Shown one piece after another: positions 15,159 to 22,550 of a stretch of 34,079 nt of DNA. A program made the translations under genes and the position numbers. Numbering within the stretch: the stretch's first letter is position 1; the number at the start of each line of letters is the position of its first letter. Source of the DNA: an uncultured Granulosicoccaceae bacterium (GTDB taxonomy: Bacteria > Pseudomonadota > Gammaproteobacteria > Granulosicoccales > Granulosicoccaceae). The stretch spans positions 1-34,079 of the forward strand of contig CALISD010000216.1 of the NCBI GenBank assembly GCA_938041955.1, read 5' to 3'. A model generated the notes under the pieces. The model made no database searches. It saw only the letters and a program-made list of their open reading frames with translations, and was not told the DNA's origin.

Positions 15159-17591
15159 TCATTGCAACATTCGTTTGCTTTCCGGGTCATAGAACGGCGT
15201 GCGACTGACTTCTGCACTCACCGCTTCGCCCTCTACCATAACCGAGCAGGGGCCTTTAAACCCATCTTCAGTGATATTTAATAAGCACAGCCCTACTGCA
15301 GTGTTCAGGGTATAGCTGTAGGCACCAGCGGTGACAAAGCCGACCACCTTTTCGTCACAGAGAACGGGTTCGTTGTGGTGCAGCAGAGGCATGCTGTTGT
15401 TGAGCTTTACGTAATAAAGGAACGGACCACCTCCTTCTGCTTTACGATCCAGGTATGCCGCCTGCCCGACAAATGGCGAAGCCTGGTTTGGCTTGCAAAC
15501 AAATTCCAGCCCGATTTGATGTGGTGCTTCTGTATAGGCCATATCGTGACCCCAATGCACAAATCCTTTCTCAATACGAAGTGCATTAAGCGCTTCACCA
15601 CCGATCAACTTCAGATCAAAGCTCTCTCCGGCCTTCATTAATACATCAAAAACATACTCTGCAAAATCGGGGGTAATAAAGATTTCCCAACCTGACTCTC
15701 CCGAATAGGAAAGGCGCTGAGCCGTCACTTTTGCATGGCCAATATAGAACGTTTGATGGCTGTTAAATGGAAACGCCGAGCTGGAAAAATCGATATCGCT
15801 AACACAAGAAAGCAAGTCACGAGACCTGGGGCCCATGATCGCGAGCACACCAAAAGAAGGCGTAACATCACGCAGGCGTACGTCTTCACCGGGTTGAATC
15901 TGATCGCGCAGGCGAAGATAATCACGTCGTGTGTGTGAGATAGAGCTCATCATCATAAAAGCGACGTCTGTGTAACGTGCAACAGTCACATCGCTTTCGA
16001 TACCGCCTCGATCATTTAGCATCAGTGTATAGGCAACTTTTCCTGCCGCCATAGCCATATTGTTGGTGCAAACACGTTGCAGAAAACTTTCAGCATCGAC
16101 CCCTTCAATCATCAACTTACCCAGCATGGAATAGTCGATCATAGCGACGTTTTCACGCGCCGCTTTTTGTTCATTCTGTGCGTATTCGAACCAGTTCTGT
16201 CGCCCGAAACTATATTCGCACTGCGGCTTTATGCCTTCAGGGGCAAACCAGGCTGGCCGTTCCCACCCTTGCACTTCGGCAAAGCAGGCACCGTGCTCTT
16301 TTAGAGCATGGTGAAACGGTGTGCGACGTACGTTGCGAGCGCTTTCTCTCTGGCGATTCGGCCAGTGCATGGCGTAAGTCAGAACAAGTGTTTCCGGGCA
16401 GCGTTCACGCAGGAAAAGGTCACGTGCCTGGAACTCTTCACAACGACTTGGGTCCATCTCTGAGAGGTCCATGGGCGGATAACCTTGCATGATCCAATCG
16501 GCCAGTGCTTTGCCTGCGCCGGGGCCGGATTGAATGCCGGTAGAATTCACTCCCGCCAGCATAAAATAGCCTTTGATATCTGGCGCCGGGCCGAGCGTAA
16601 AGCGGCCATCGTAAGAGTAGCTTTCGGGCCCGTTAAAAAAAGTGCGAATGCCGGTTTCCTGTAGCAGTGGCACCCGGTTCATGGCCAGCTCGAGTACTTC
16701 CATGACATCGTCTTCAATAAAAGGCAGGCTGTCAAAGCAGAAGTCGTTGGGTACTCCTTTGGTGGCCCACGGTTTGGCATTGAAGTGTGCAAAGCCAAAG
16801 AGCAACTTGCCGGCATCTTCCTTCCAGTAGGTCCCATCGCAGTAGGAGCGAAGCACGGGTAAGTCTTCTGGCAAGTCGGGAATGGCTTCAGTCACCAGGT
16901 AATAGTGCTCACAGGCGTGCAGCGGCACACCCACACCATTTTGTTGCCCCAATTCACGCGCCCACATGCCCGCGCAGTTGACGACAAATTCTGCGTTGAT
17001 GGTGCCGTGTTCCGTTTCAACCCCGAGCACTTCACTACTGCTAACAAGTACTTGCTCTACTTTGACATTTTCAAAGATGTTGGCTCCGTATTGTCGAGCG
17101 CCTTTGGCAAGCGCATTGGTCAGGTCGATAGGATTAGCCGATCCGTCACTCGGCATATGAATCCCGCCTAACACACCGTCGGCGTTCATCAGCGGCCAGC
17201 GTTCTTTGATTTCGGCTGTGGATAGGTAGTGTGCTTCAACACCAAAAAGCGATGCGAAATCTGCTTTTCGTTTAAGTTCTGCCATGCGCTCATCATTGAT
17301 AGCAATTGAGATTGAACCGGATTGTCGAAAACCCGGGTTTTGACCGGTCTCGGCTTCAATTTCCCGCAATAATTCAACACCATATTTCGCAAATGCGGTG
17401 GTTGAATGACTGCCTTGCAGCTGCCCGACGAGACCTGCTGCATGCCATGTGGTGCCACTTGTCAGCTGCTTTCGCTCTAGCAGCACAACATCCGTCCAAC
17501 CGGCTTTGGCCAGATGATAGGCAACCGAGCAACCGTGTATGCCACCCCCTATGATGACGACTTGCGCGTGCGTGGGAAGTTGCTTTTGCAT
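15159..17591 (-). CDS. Dimethylglycine/sarcosine dehydrogenase family, FAD-GcvT fusion
   Basis: An 810-residue flavoenzyme likely to oxidatively demethylate an N-methylated amino acid such as dimethylglycine or sarcosine, passing the one-carbon unit to tetrahydrofolate. Domains: FAD-binding DAO (about 9-370) with VVIIGGGIHG dinucleotide motif (11-20) and the TTWHAAG motif (H50) where related enzymes attach FAD covalently; an FAO_M bridging segment (about 375-430); GcvT folate domain (about 435-700); and GcvT C-terminal barrel (about 710-800). AAGGAAA lies before the ATG. It sits 69 bp after a PhyH dioxygenase gene and before a glutathione transferase gene. Substrate specificity cannot be read from sequence; choline or betaine breakdown products fit a marine lifestyle. 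Confidence 0.93.
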   Translation of the reverse strand: MQKQLPTHAQVVIIGGGIHGCSVAYHLAKAGWTDVVLLERKQLTSGTTWHAAGLVGQLQGSHSTTAFAKYGVELLREIEAETGQNPGFRQSGSISIAINDERMAELKRKADFASLFGVEAHYLSTAEIKERWPLMNADGVLGGIHMPSDGSANPIDLTNALAKGARQYGANIFENVKVEQVLVSSSEVLGVETEHGTINAEFVVNCAGMWARELGQQNGVGVPLHACEHYYLVTEAIPDLPEDLPVLRSYCDGTYWKEDAGKLLFGFAHFNAKPWATKGVPNDFCFDSLPFIEDDVMEVLELAMNRVPLLQETGIRTFFNGPESYSYDGRFTLGPAPDIKGYFMLAGVNSTGIQSGPGAGKALADWIMQGYPPMDLSEMDPSRCEEFQARDLFLRERCPETLVLTYAMHWPNRQRESARNVRRTPFHHALKEHGACFAEVQGWERPAWFAPEGIKPQCEYSFGRQNWFEYAQNEQKAARENVAMIDYSMLGKLMIEGVDAESFLQRVCTNNMAMAAGKVAYTLMLNDRGGIESDVTVARYTDVAFMMMSSISHTRRDYLRLRDQIQPGEDVRLRDVTPSFGVLAIMGPRSRDLLSCVSDIDFSSSAFPFNSHQTFYIGHAKVTAQRLSYSGESGWEIFITPDFAEYVFDVLMKAGESFDLKLIGGEALNALRIEKGFVHWGHDMAYTEAPHQIGLEFVCKPNQASPFVGQAAYLDRKAEGGGPFLYYVKLNNSMPLLHHNEPVLCDEKVVGFVTAGAYSYTLNTAVGLCLLNITEDGFKGPCSVMVEGEAVSAEVSRTPFYDPESKRMLQ

Positions 17592-17660
17592 GTAACCGTT
17601 TCCTTAATGAATAAGAAACGTATGTAGTAACGCTTCCCACAGGTATTTTGTGTTAATTAA

Positions 17661-18530
17661 CTAATTAGTGTCAGTGATCGCTTGCTGCGCAAAAAATGAG
17701 GTGTCTTTAGGTTTTTCTGGTAACTGCATTTGATAAGGAGTGCAACGCACACGACCTGATGCTTCACCTCGAATCAGTTCATGGGTCAAGGTGCTGGGCA
17801 GGTGGTTTGCGCTTAGCTCAATGGCATCCTCCGCGTAGTAAGTGGTGATATACAATGTTCTGGTGTTGTCCGATAGATTCGGTGCAGAGCCATGTAGCAG
17901 ATTGACATGCATCAAACACGCAGAGCCCGCTTTACCAGTGCACTTAACTACGTTGTCTTTGTGTAGCTCGAACACTTCATCATCAACGGCGCCTGTGAAG
18001 ACCCCATTGTGCCAATGGGAATACAGTGGACCCGTATGTGTTCCTGCAACCACTTCCAGCGGCCCGTTGTCAAGCGTGACATCATCTACGAACAACAGGC
18101 AGGTGATCATGTCGTGGTTAGTCATTGGCTGAAACAGAAAGTCCTGATGAAACTTTACTTTTGTGGCAGCGCCGGGGAGTTTGGAGTTCACCTTGCCGTG
18201 GTGGAAGCGGATGGCCGGACCGATCAGCTCGGCACAGACATCAACCATGCGTGCGTTGCGCATCACATCTGCATAGATTTCTGAGATTTCCTCCGGTGAC
18301 TGAACGCGGCGTAGTGCCGGTGCTTCAGAGGTATGGCCGGGCTCCAGATCAAACCGGTGGCGCCCATCTAACGTCTCACCATAGTCACTAGTATGCTCAC
18401 GGCTTTTTTCCACCCACTGTGAAAAAACAGTTTGTAAACCTGCCAGTTGCTGTGCGCTGACAGCGTCGTCGATAAGCAGTACACCATCGCGCCAGAATGT
18501 GTCTTTTTGATCTTGGGTCAGGGCAGTCAT
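17661..18530 (-). CDS. Phytanoyl-CoA dioxygenase (PhyH) family oxygenase
   Basis: A 289-residue Fe(II)/2-oxoglutarate-dependent oxygenase. The iron facial triad is visible as H128-x-D130 (FHQDF) and H213 (LLHGSAPN), with R224 as the likely 2-oxoglutarate anchor. The family hydroxylates varied substrates, from phytanoyl-CoA to ectoine and quaternary amines. Being first in the operon with a dimethylglycine/sarcosine-type dehydrogenase, it may hydroxylate an N-methylated compound; this is inference. GGTGAG precedes the ATG at 18530. The operator palindromes at 18559-18588 lie just upstream, so repression by the divergent GntR protein is likely. Confidence 0.92.
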   Translation of the reverse strand: MTALTQDQKDTFWRDGVLLIDDAVSAQQLAGLQTVFSQWVEKSREHTSDYGETLDGRHRFDLEPGHTSEAPALRRVQSPEEISEIYADVMRNARMVDVCAELIGPAIRFHHGKVNSKLPGAATKVKFHQDFLFQPMTNHDMITCLLFVDDVTLDNGPLEVVAGTHTGPLYSHWHNGVFTGAVDDEVFELHKDNVVKCTGKAGSACLMHVNLLHGSAPNLSDNTRTLYITTYYAEDAIELSANHLPSTLTHELIRGEASGRVRCTPYQMQLPEKPKDTSFFAQQAITDTN

Positions 18531-18558
18531 CTTTGATTCTCACCAGAGTGCTATGTAT

Positions 18559-18588
18559 TGGTATATACCAGTGATATGGTATATACCA
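18559..18588. promoter_or_regulatory. Double GntR-type operator
   Basis: Two identical perfect 12-bp palindromes TGGTATATACCA at 18559-18570 and 18577-18588, centres 18 bp apart. They fit the GGTATATACC-like sites of HutC/UTRA-type GntR regulators. They sit between the divergent PhyH operon (29 bp from its start) and the GntR gene (27 bp before the chosen ATG), so binding could control both. Confidence 0.85.
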
Positions 18589-18614
18589 GACTAGCTGCAG
18601 TGCAACAAAAATAT

Positions 18615-19358
18615 ATGTCGCCACCCAGATTGCCTCAATTATCAAATACTGAAATGCGAACACCACGATTCCGTCAGATTGCTGATGATCTGCGTGAAAG
18701 GATTGTCAGTGGCAGATTGAAGGTACATACGGCCTTACCATCTGAACGCACGGTGGCCGAGCAACATGGCGTGAGCCGTATGACAGCTCGAAGGGCGCTC
18801 GAGGCAATTGAGGCAGAAGGGTTAGCCTATAGTAAAACACGGCGTGGGCGCTTTGTGTCTCCCAAGCGTCTGAACTACAACGTCAACAGTATGGCAAATT
18901 TTGTTGCAGATGCTGAGGCGGGCGGCGTTGATCTGAAGTTAGAGCTGATTGACAGCGGGCAGAATAAAGCTGATTCGAGACTGGCTGGTATTCTGGGCGT
19001 TAAAAAAGGCAGAAACGTTTATCAGTACACCCGGATATTCCGAAACCAGAGTCATGCAATATTTTTAGAAAAGGAATACATCGTGGCAACACATCGTAAA
19101 GCGCTTCTTGGTGCAAATGAAGCCTTGCCTCTGAAAGAACAACGATTCAGTCCGATGGGTCACAGCGCTGATATCGTGATTCGTTCGCGGTCACTTCAAC
19201 CAGAGGAATTTGCTTTACTCGGGGTAACCGCTCATCAAGCCGGTATAGAACAGGAGCAAATAATACGAAACGAGGCAGGAGTGGTGTTTTGCTTCTGCCA
19301 TCAAATCTGGCGCGGCGAATTGGCTGAATTTTCGGCGCAAGCGATCGTAAATCGGTAG
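18615..19358 (+). CDS. GntR-family regulator with UTRA domain (HutC subfamily)
   Basis: A 247-residue repressor or activator. The winged helix-turn-helix domain is at about 14-80 (RFRQIADDLRERI, LPSERTVAEQHGVSRMTARRAL), followed by a UTRA ligand-binding domain (about 95-240: VYQYTRIFRNQ, EKEYIV, IRSRSLQPEE, EQEQIIRNEAGVVF). The frame is open further upstream (TTG at 18558), but that would start inside the operator palindromes, so ATG 18615 or ATG 18654 is more likely; neither has a good ribosome binding site. It is divergent from the PhyH-dimethylglycine dehydrogenase-GST operon and probably controls it in response to an operon substrate. It ends 8 bp from a convergent small membrane gene. 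Confidence 0.92.
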   Translation: MSPPRLPQLSNTEMRTPRFRQIADDLRERIVSGRLKVHTALPSERTVAEQHGVSRMTARRALEAIEAEGLAYSKTRRGRFVSPKRLNYNVNSMANFVADAEAGGVDLKLELIDSGQNKADSRLAGILGVKKGRNVYQYTRIFRNQSHAIFLEKEYIVATHRKALLGANEALPLKEQRFSPMGHSADIVIRSRSLQPEEFALLGVTAHQAGIEQEQIIRNEAGVVFCFCHQIWRGELAEFSAQAIVNR

Positions 19359-19366
19359 CACTTAGC

Positions 19367-19552
19367 TCACTGATATGACGGGGGCCAATCAATGGTGGGC
19401 GGCTCCAATTTATTTAGTAATACAGATAGAAATAAGCCAATAACAAAAATACCCGCCAGAATCTTAAAGTAAGCGCCAAAGCCCCAAATTGCACCGAGTA
19501 TTATTATGCCCAAAAACATGAAACCGACAACGGACGTTGTTTCTTTACCCAT
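19367..19552 (-). CDS. Small two-helix membrane protein
   Basis: A 61-residue protein with two hydrophobic segments (about 8-25 and 30-46) separated by a short loop, ending in a polar tail with prolines (EPPTIDWPPSYQ). It has no known motif and I do not recognise the family. AGGTAA lies about 11 bases before the ATG. That sequence is part of a long inverted repeat in the leader (19559-19655), which could mask it. It is convergent with the GntR gene and only 8 bp away. A real gene is supported by the clean membrane pattern and ribosome binding site. Confidence 0.7.
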   Translation of the reverse strand: MGKETTSVVGFMFLGIIILGAIWGFGAYFKILAGIFVIGLFLSVLLNKLEPPTIDWPPSYQ

Positions 19553-19558
19553 AAAAAT

Positions 19559-19655
19559 ATTTACCTGACGAGATTAAACGATGAAACCCAGATAGCGCGA
19601 TTGAAGCTTGTCTGAAGGCAGCAGAAATATCGTTTAATGAGTCAGAATGGTAAAT
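19559..19655 (-). promoter_or_regulatory. Leader hairpin that can mask the ribosome binding site
   Basis: In the mRNA of the 61-residue membrane protein, ATTTACC (complement of 19649-19655) can pair with GGTAAAT (complement of 19559-19565), TGAC with GTCA, and ATTAAACGAT with ATCGTTTAAT (19629-19638 against 19573-19582). That is about 21 base pairs closing a loop of about 46 bases. The distal arm contains the Shine-Dalgarno sequence. A second small hairpin, ATAGGT/ACCTAT (19654-19670), lies upstream. Whether it folds in vivo is unknown. Confidence 0.55.
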
Positions 19656-19767
19656 AGGTATTTCACCTATATGGCGTAGTAAATTGTTAATTCCTCATTA
19701 GAATATTAGATGTGCAGGCGACACTTAGTAATGATCGGAGAGCGAATTGAAAATATCTCCGTAACAT

Positions 19768-19838
19768 GCCACTCGCTCACGCTTCGGGGTTAACTGATCG
19801 CTCTGGACTCAGTCGCAATTTCGCGTGTCGGGTATCAT
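19768..19838 (+). repeat. Dispersed intergenic repeat, copy A
   Basis: The 21 bases at 19768-19788 are identical to 33628-33648. Downstream, TGATCGCT (19795) and GTGTCGGGTATCA (19825) recur at nearly the same spacing in the second copy. Flanking CGACAC (19719-19724)/GTGTCG (19825-19830) and AGAGCGA (19739-19745)/TCGCTCT (19798-19804) give it a hairpin layout. Confidence 0.65.
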
Positions 19839-19944
19839 CGAATCCGGTGGGTGGCATAGAAGCACACCGACCCAGATGCGATCCGGTGAATGTGCAATGA
19901 GGCCGGGCAAGAGGGTCTGGTCTACGTGTGGTTAATTGGATCAG

Positions 19945-20748
19945 TTAATCCTGCAGGAAATTCGATGAATCGATGTCCTGGATAAAATAATTAGCGTATT
20001 GATCCCAGTCGCTGGCCATTCTCAATTTCAAGCGTTCCATGTGAATGTTCATGTGTTTAACGGCGGCGTCGGCGTCTTTACTTTCCATGGTTTCTAAAAT
20101 TGCAGTGTGATCGAGTAACGCCTGCTCCATGATGGTCTCAAGAGACACGGTAAGCCAGCGATAACGGTCAACTTGAATCTTCAGCTGTTGAATGATGTGC
20201 CATATACCCGGGTAACTCGCGATTTCGGCGATAGTCGCATGGAAGCTTTCGTCTGCATGGAAAAAAACATCTATTTCTTTTGCTGCTATCGCCTCGCGCT
20301 GTTGCTCAAGTAATACTTTCAGGCTGAGTAACTGGCTCGGCGTTGCTCGTTCAGTGGCTGCTTTAACAGTGATTGCCTCAAGCGCACTTCTCGCTACCAT
20401 TGACTCAGGCAGAGAAGAAAGTGGTATGCGCCCGACATAACTTCCTGACTTCGGAACAACCTCAACCAAACGTTCCCTGGCGAGTCGCAGTATTGCTTCC
20501 CGCACTGGCGTGCGACTCACGCCGCGTGCGTTGGCGATGTCTTGTTCTGATATGGGTGTGCCGGGTAGCAAACGCATGGAGGTGATGTCGCGATATAGGT
20601 GTTGGTAGATCGTATCTGCAAGCGTTTGTGTAGTAGAGGCATCGGCAAATCGTGCTGGCCCAGTCGGTGGCAGGTTTGCTGAGCGCTTTTTGCGCTTTGA
20701 TGTGTCTTCAATATCGCCATTTCGGCGTCTAGGTTCCAGCGTGCTCAT
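19945..20748 (-). CDS. GntR-family regulator with FCD domain (FadR subfamily)
   Basis: A 267-residue transcription regulator. An N-terminal basic tail precedes the winged helix-turn-helix domain (about 40-105: TLADTIYQHLYRDI, GTPISEQDIANARGVSRTPVREA). The all-helical FCD ligand domain (about 120-250) keeps the usual metal-site residues: D and H in ADESFHATI, H in LLDHTAIL and H in MNIHMERL. The start is set at ATG 20748; an upstream TTG frame (20814) adds a His/Tyr-rich stretch that is not family-like. It is divergent from dctP, with a palindromic operator between, so it most likely controls the TRAP-SDR-cupin operon in response to a carboxylate or sugar acid. Confidence 0.92.
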   Translation of the reverse strand: MSTLEPRRRNGDIEDTSKRKKRSANLPPTGPARFADASTTQTLADTIYQHLYRDITSMRLLPGTPISEQDIANARGVSRTPVREAILRLARERLVEVVPKSGSYVGRIPLSSLPESMVARSALEAITVKAATERATPSQLLSLKVLLEQQREAIAAKEIDVFFHADESFHATIAEIASYPGIWHIIQQLKIQVDRYRWLTVSLETIMEQALLDHTAILETMESKDADAAVKHMNIHMERLKLRMASDWDQYANYFIQDIDSSNFLQD

Positions 20749-20863
20749 GTGATGAGAATGATGGTAGTCATAATCGCCATAATAGACCTCGACCTCACGG
20801 ACACAAGTTGTCAAAGCAATGTCAACCAGCGCCGCTTAAGGCTTGTTTGTAATCCCGGAATAT

Positions 20864-20884
20864 CTAGTATACGATGAATACTAG
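20864..20884. promoter_or_regulatory. Palindromic operator between FCD regulator and dctP
   Basis: CTAGTAT (20864-20870) and ATACTAG (20878-20884) form perfect 7-bp arms with a 7-bp centre, an AT-rich palindrome of the kind bound by FadR-type regulators. It sits 85 bp before dctP and 116 bp before the regulator start. Confidence 0.65.
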
Positions 20885-20968
20885 TTAATGCATATGTGCT
20901 TTGAGACGCTCAATGTTCCATATGTTTGCGTGTTACTTTATTTATCCAGCTGGATGGGGGAAATTTCC

Positions 20969-21943
20969 ATGCTCAAAAGAGCTTTTAAAACTATTGCTGC
21001 GGCAGCCTGTATGACTGCCTTGTTACCATTGAGTGCCAATGCTGCAGAAACTTTAAAGTGGGCGCACGTCTACGAAGAAGGGTCTAACTATCATCAGGCA
21101 GCGCTATGGGCGGCTGACGAAATTGCAAAACGTACTGACGGTCGCGTTGAGCTAAAAGTATTTCCCGCTTCTTCATTAGGTAAAGAAGTTGAGATTAACG
21201 AGGGGTTAGGCATTGGCTCTGTTGACATTATCTATACAGGCCCGAGTTTTGTTGAGCGTTACTACGGACCGATCGCAATCTCTGATTATCCCTTCATCAT
21301 GCGAGGTTTTGATCACTGGGAAAAGTATCGTGACAGTGAGCTGTTTGCAGAACTGTCTGAAGGATACAAAAATGCAACAGGTAGTTCCGTTGCCGGGCTT
21401 GTCTACTATGGCCAACGTCACGTCACTTCTAACAAACCTATTCTTAAACCGGCAGACATGGAAGGCCTGAAAATTCGTGTGCCTAATTCGCCACTAATGC
21501 TTATGTTTCCGAATGCCGTTGGTGCAAACCCGACCCCTATGGCGTTCTCTGAAGTCTACTTAGCGCTTCAGCAAGGTGTGGTAGATGCACAAGAGAATCC
21601 TCTGCCGACCATTCAGTTCAAGAAGTTCTACGAAGTACAGAGCAACATTAACCTGACTGGCCACATTCTTAACTCATTGTTGATTATCGTTTCAGACAGC
21701 GCGGTCTCGCGAGTCGGTGATGATTATGCAGAGCTGAATGCGGTACTTAAAGAAGCAGCGATGAAAGCATCCAACGAGATTTACCAGTCAGAGCAAGACC
21801 TGGTAGCCTGGTTTCGTGAGAAAGGCATCACAGTGAATGAAGTAGACAAAGAGCCTTTCAAAAATGCTGTTACTCCGATGCTGACTGCTGAAGGCGTGCC
21901 ATACACACTTGAGCACTTCAAGCGTCTTGGTGATATTAAATAG
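20969..21943 (+). CDS. dctP: TRAP transporter substrate-binding protein
   Basis: A 324-residue periplasmic solute receptor. A signal peptide (about 1-25, cleavage expected after SANA) precedes the DctP domain. The conserved region LKIRVPNSPLM holds the arginine that usually contacts a substrate carboxylate, followed by the family block PTPMAFSEVYLALQQGVVDAQENP. ATG 20969 is chosen because it gives a proper signal peptide and follows GGGGG at 20956-20960; the open frame extends upstream to 20888 without support. It is first in an operon with dctQ, dctM, SDR and cupin genes. The ligand is probably an organic acid, inferred from the family and the FCD regulator. Confidence 0.95.
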   Translation: MLKRAFKTIAAAACMTALLPLSANAAETLKWAHVYEEGSNYHQAALWAADEIAKRTDGRVELKVFPASSLGKEVEINEGLGIGSVDIIYTGPSFVERYYGPIAISDYPFIMRGFDHWEKYRDSELFAELSEGYKNATGSSVAGLVYYGQRHVTSNKPILKPADMEGLKIRVPNSPLMLMFPNAVGANPTPMAFSEVYLALQQGVVDAQENPLPTIQFKKFYEVQSNINLTGHILNSLLIIVSDSAVSRVGDDYAELNAVLKEAAMKASNEIYQSEQDLVAWFREKGITVNEVDKEPFKNAVTPMLTAEGVPYTLEHFKRLGDIK

Positions 21944-21969
21944 TAGTACTGGCTGACCAAGGAAACTTA

Positions 21970-22536
21970 ATGTTGTCTTCCAGTGACAGTCAGGTCGGTA
22001 AGAGCGGGGCGGGCGGTGCTGATTCAGCACCGCCCGCGCTTGATTTCAAGTGGACTGATTTGCCAGGCCTTCTTGCACTCTGGCTACTGGCGGTGATTGT
22101 TTTTCTGCAGTTCTTTACGCGCTATGTGTTAAACGACAGCCTGGCATGGACCGAAGAAATTGCACGCTATGTCCTGACGTGGGTGGCATTTTTTGGTGCG
22201 ATCTCGTGCAGTCGAAAAGGTACACATATTTTTCTTGAGTTTTTCTATCGCTACGTTCCGCCTCGTGTAGGCAAGTTTATGACTGTGCTGATGGAACTGA
22301 TCAGCTTGATCTTTTACAGCTACATGGCAGTAGTCGCGGTGCAACTCGCGCTGCGAACTAAAACTAAAATGGCATCCGCCGAAATCCCCAAAAGCCTGCT
22401 GTACTGGGGGGTCGCGATCAGTCTGGCGGCCATGGCGATATATTCCTGCGTATGGTTGATTCGCAAGTACAGACAAGACCCGAATCAAGTCATCCGTGAG
22501 CTAGAAGAGCGCGCTGTCGCCGACGCTTCCGACTAG
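21970..22536 (+). CDS. dctQ: TRAP transporter small permease
   Basis: A 188-residue inner-membrane protein with four hydrophobic helices (about 33-50, 68-82, 105-125 and 140-160), the normal DctQ layout. The family motif ARYVLTWVAFFGA is visible, as is the NDSLAWTEE segment before it. AAGGAAA lies 5-6 bases before the ATG. It is 26 bp after dctP and 14 bp before dctM, so the three form one Na+- or H+-driven symporter. The N-terminal 20 residues are glycine/serine/alanine rich and unusual but not disruptive. Confidence 0.93.
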   Translation: MLSSSDSQVGKSGAGGADSAPPALDFKWTDLPGLLALWLLAVIVFLQFFTRYVLNDSLAWTEEIARYVLTWVAFFGAISCSRKGTHIFLEFFYRYVPPRVGKFMTVLMELISLIFYSYMAVVAVQLALRTKTKMASAEIPKSLLYWGVAISLAAMAIYSCVWLIRKYRQDPNQVIRELEERAVADASD

Positions 22537-22550
22537 GTTCATCCATCTTC

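Larger units (their letters stand above)
19553..19944. other. Intergenic region, 392 bp, with structured leader and repeat copy
   Basis: The first 120 bp hold the inverted repeats of the small membrane gene's leader. From 19768 to 19838 lies a copy of a dispersed intergenic repeat. The remainder, up to the FCD regulator's stop, has two similar ATCCGGTG words (19841-19848 and 19881-19888) and no gene that I can support. Confidence 0.5.
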
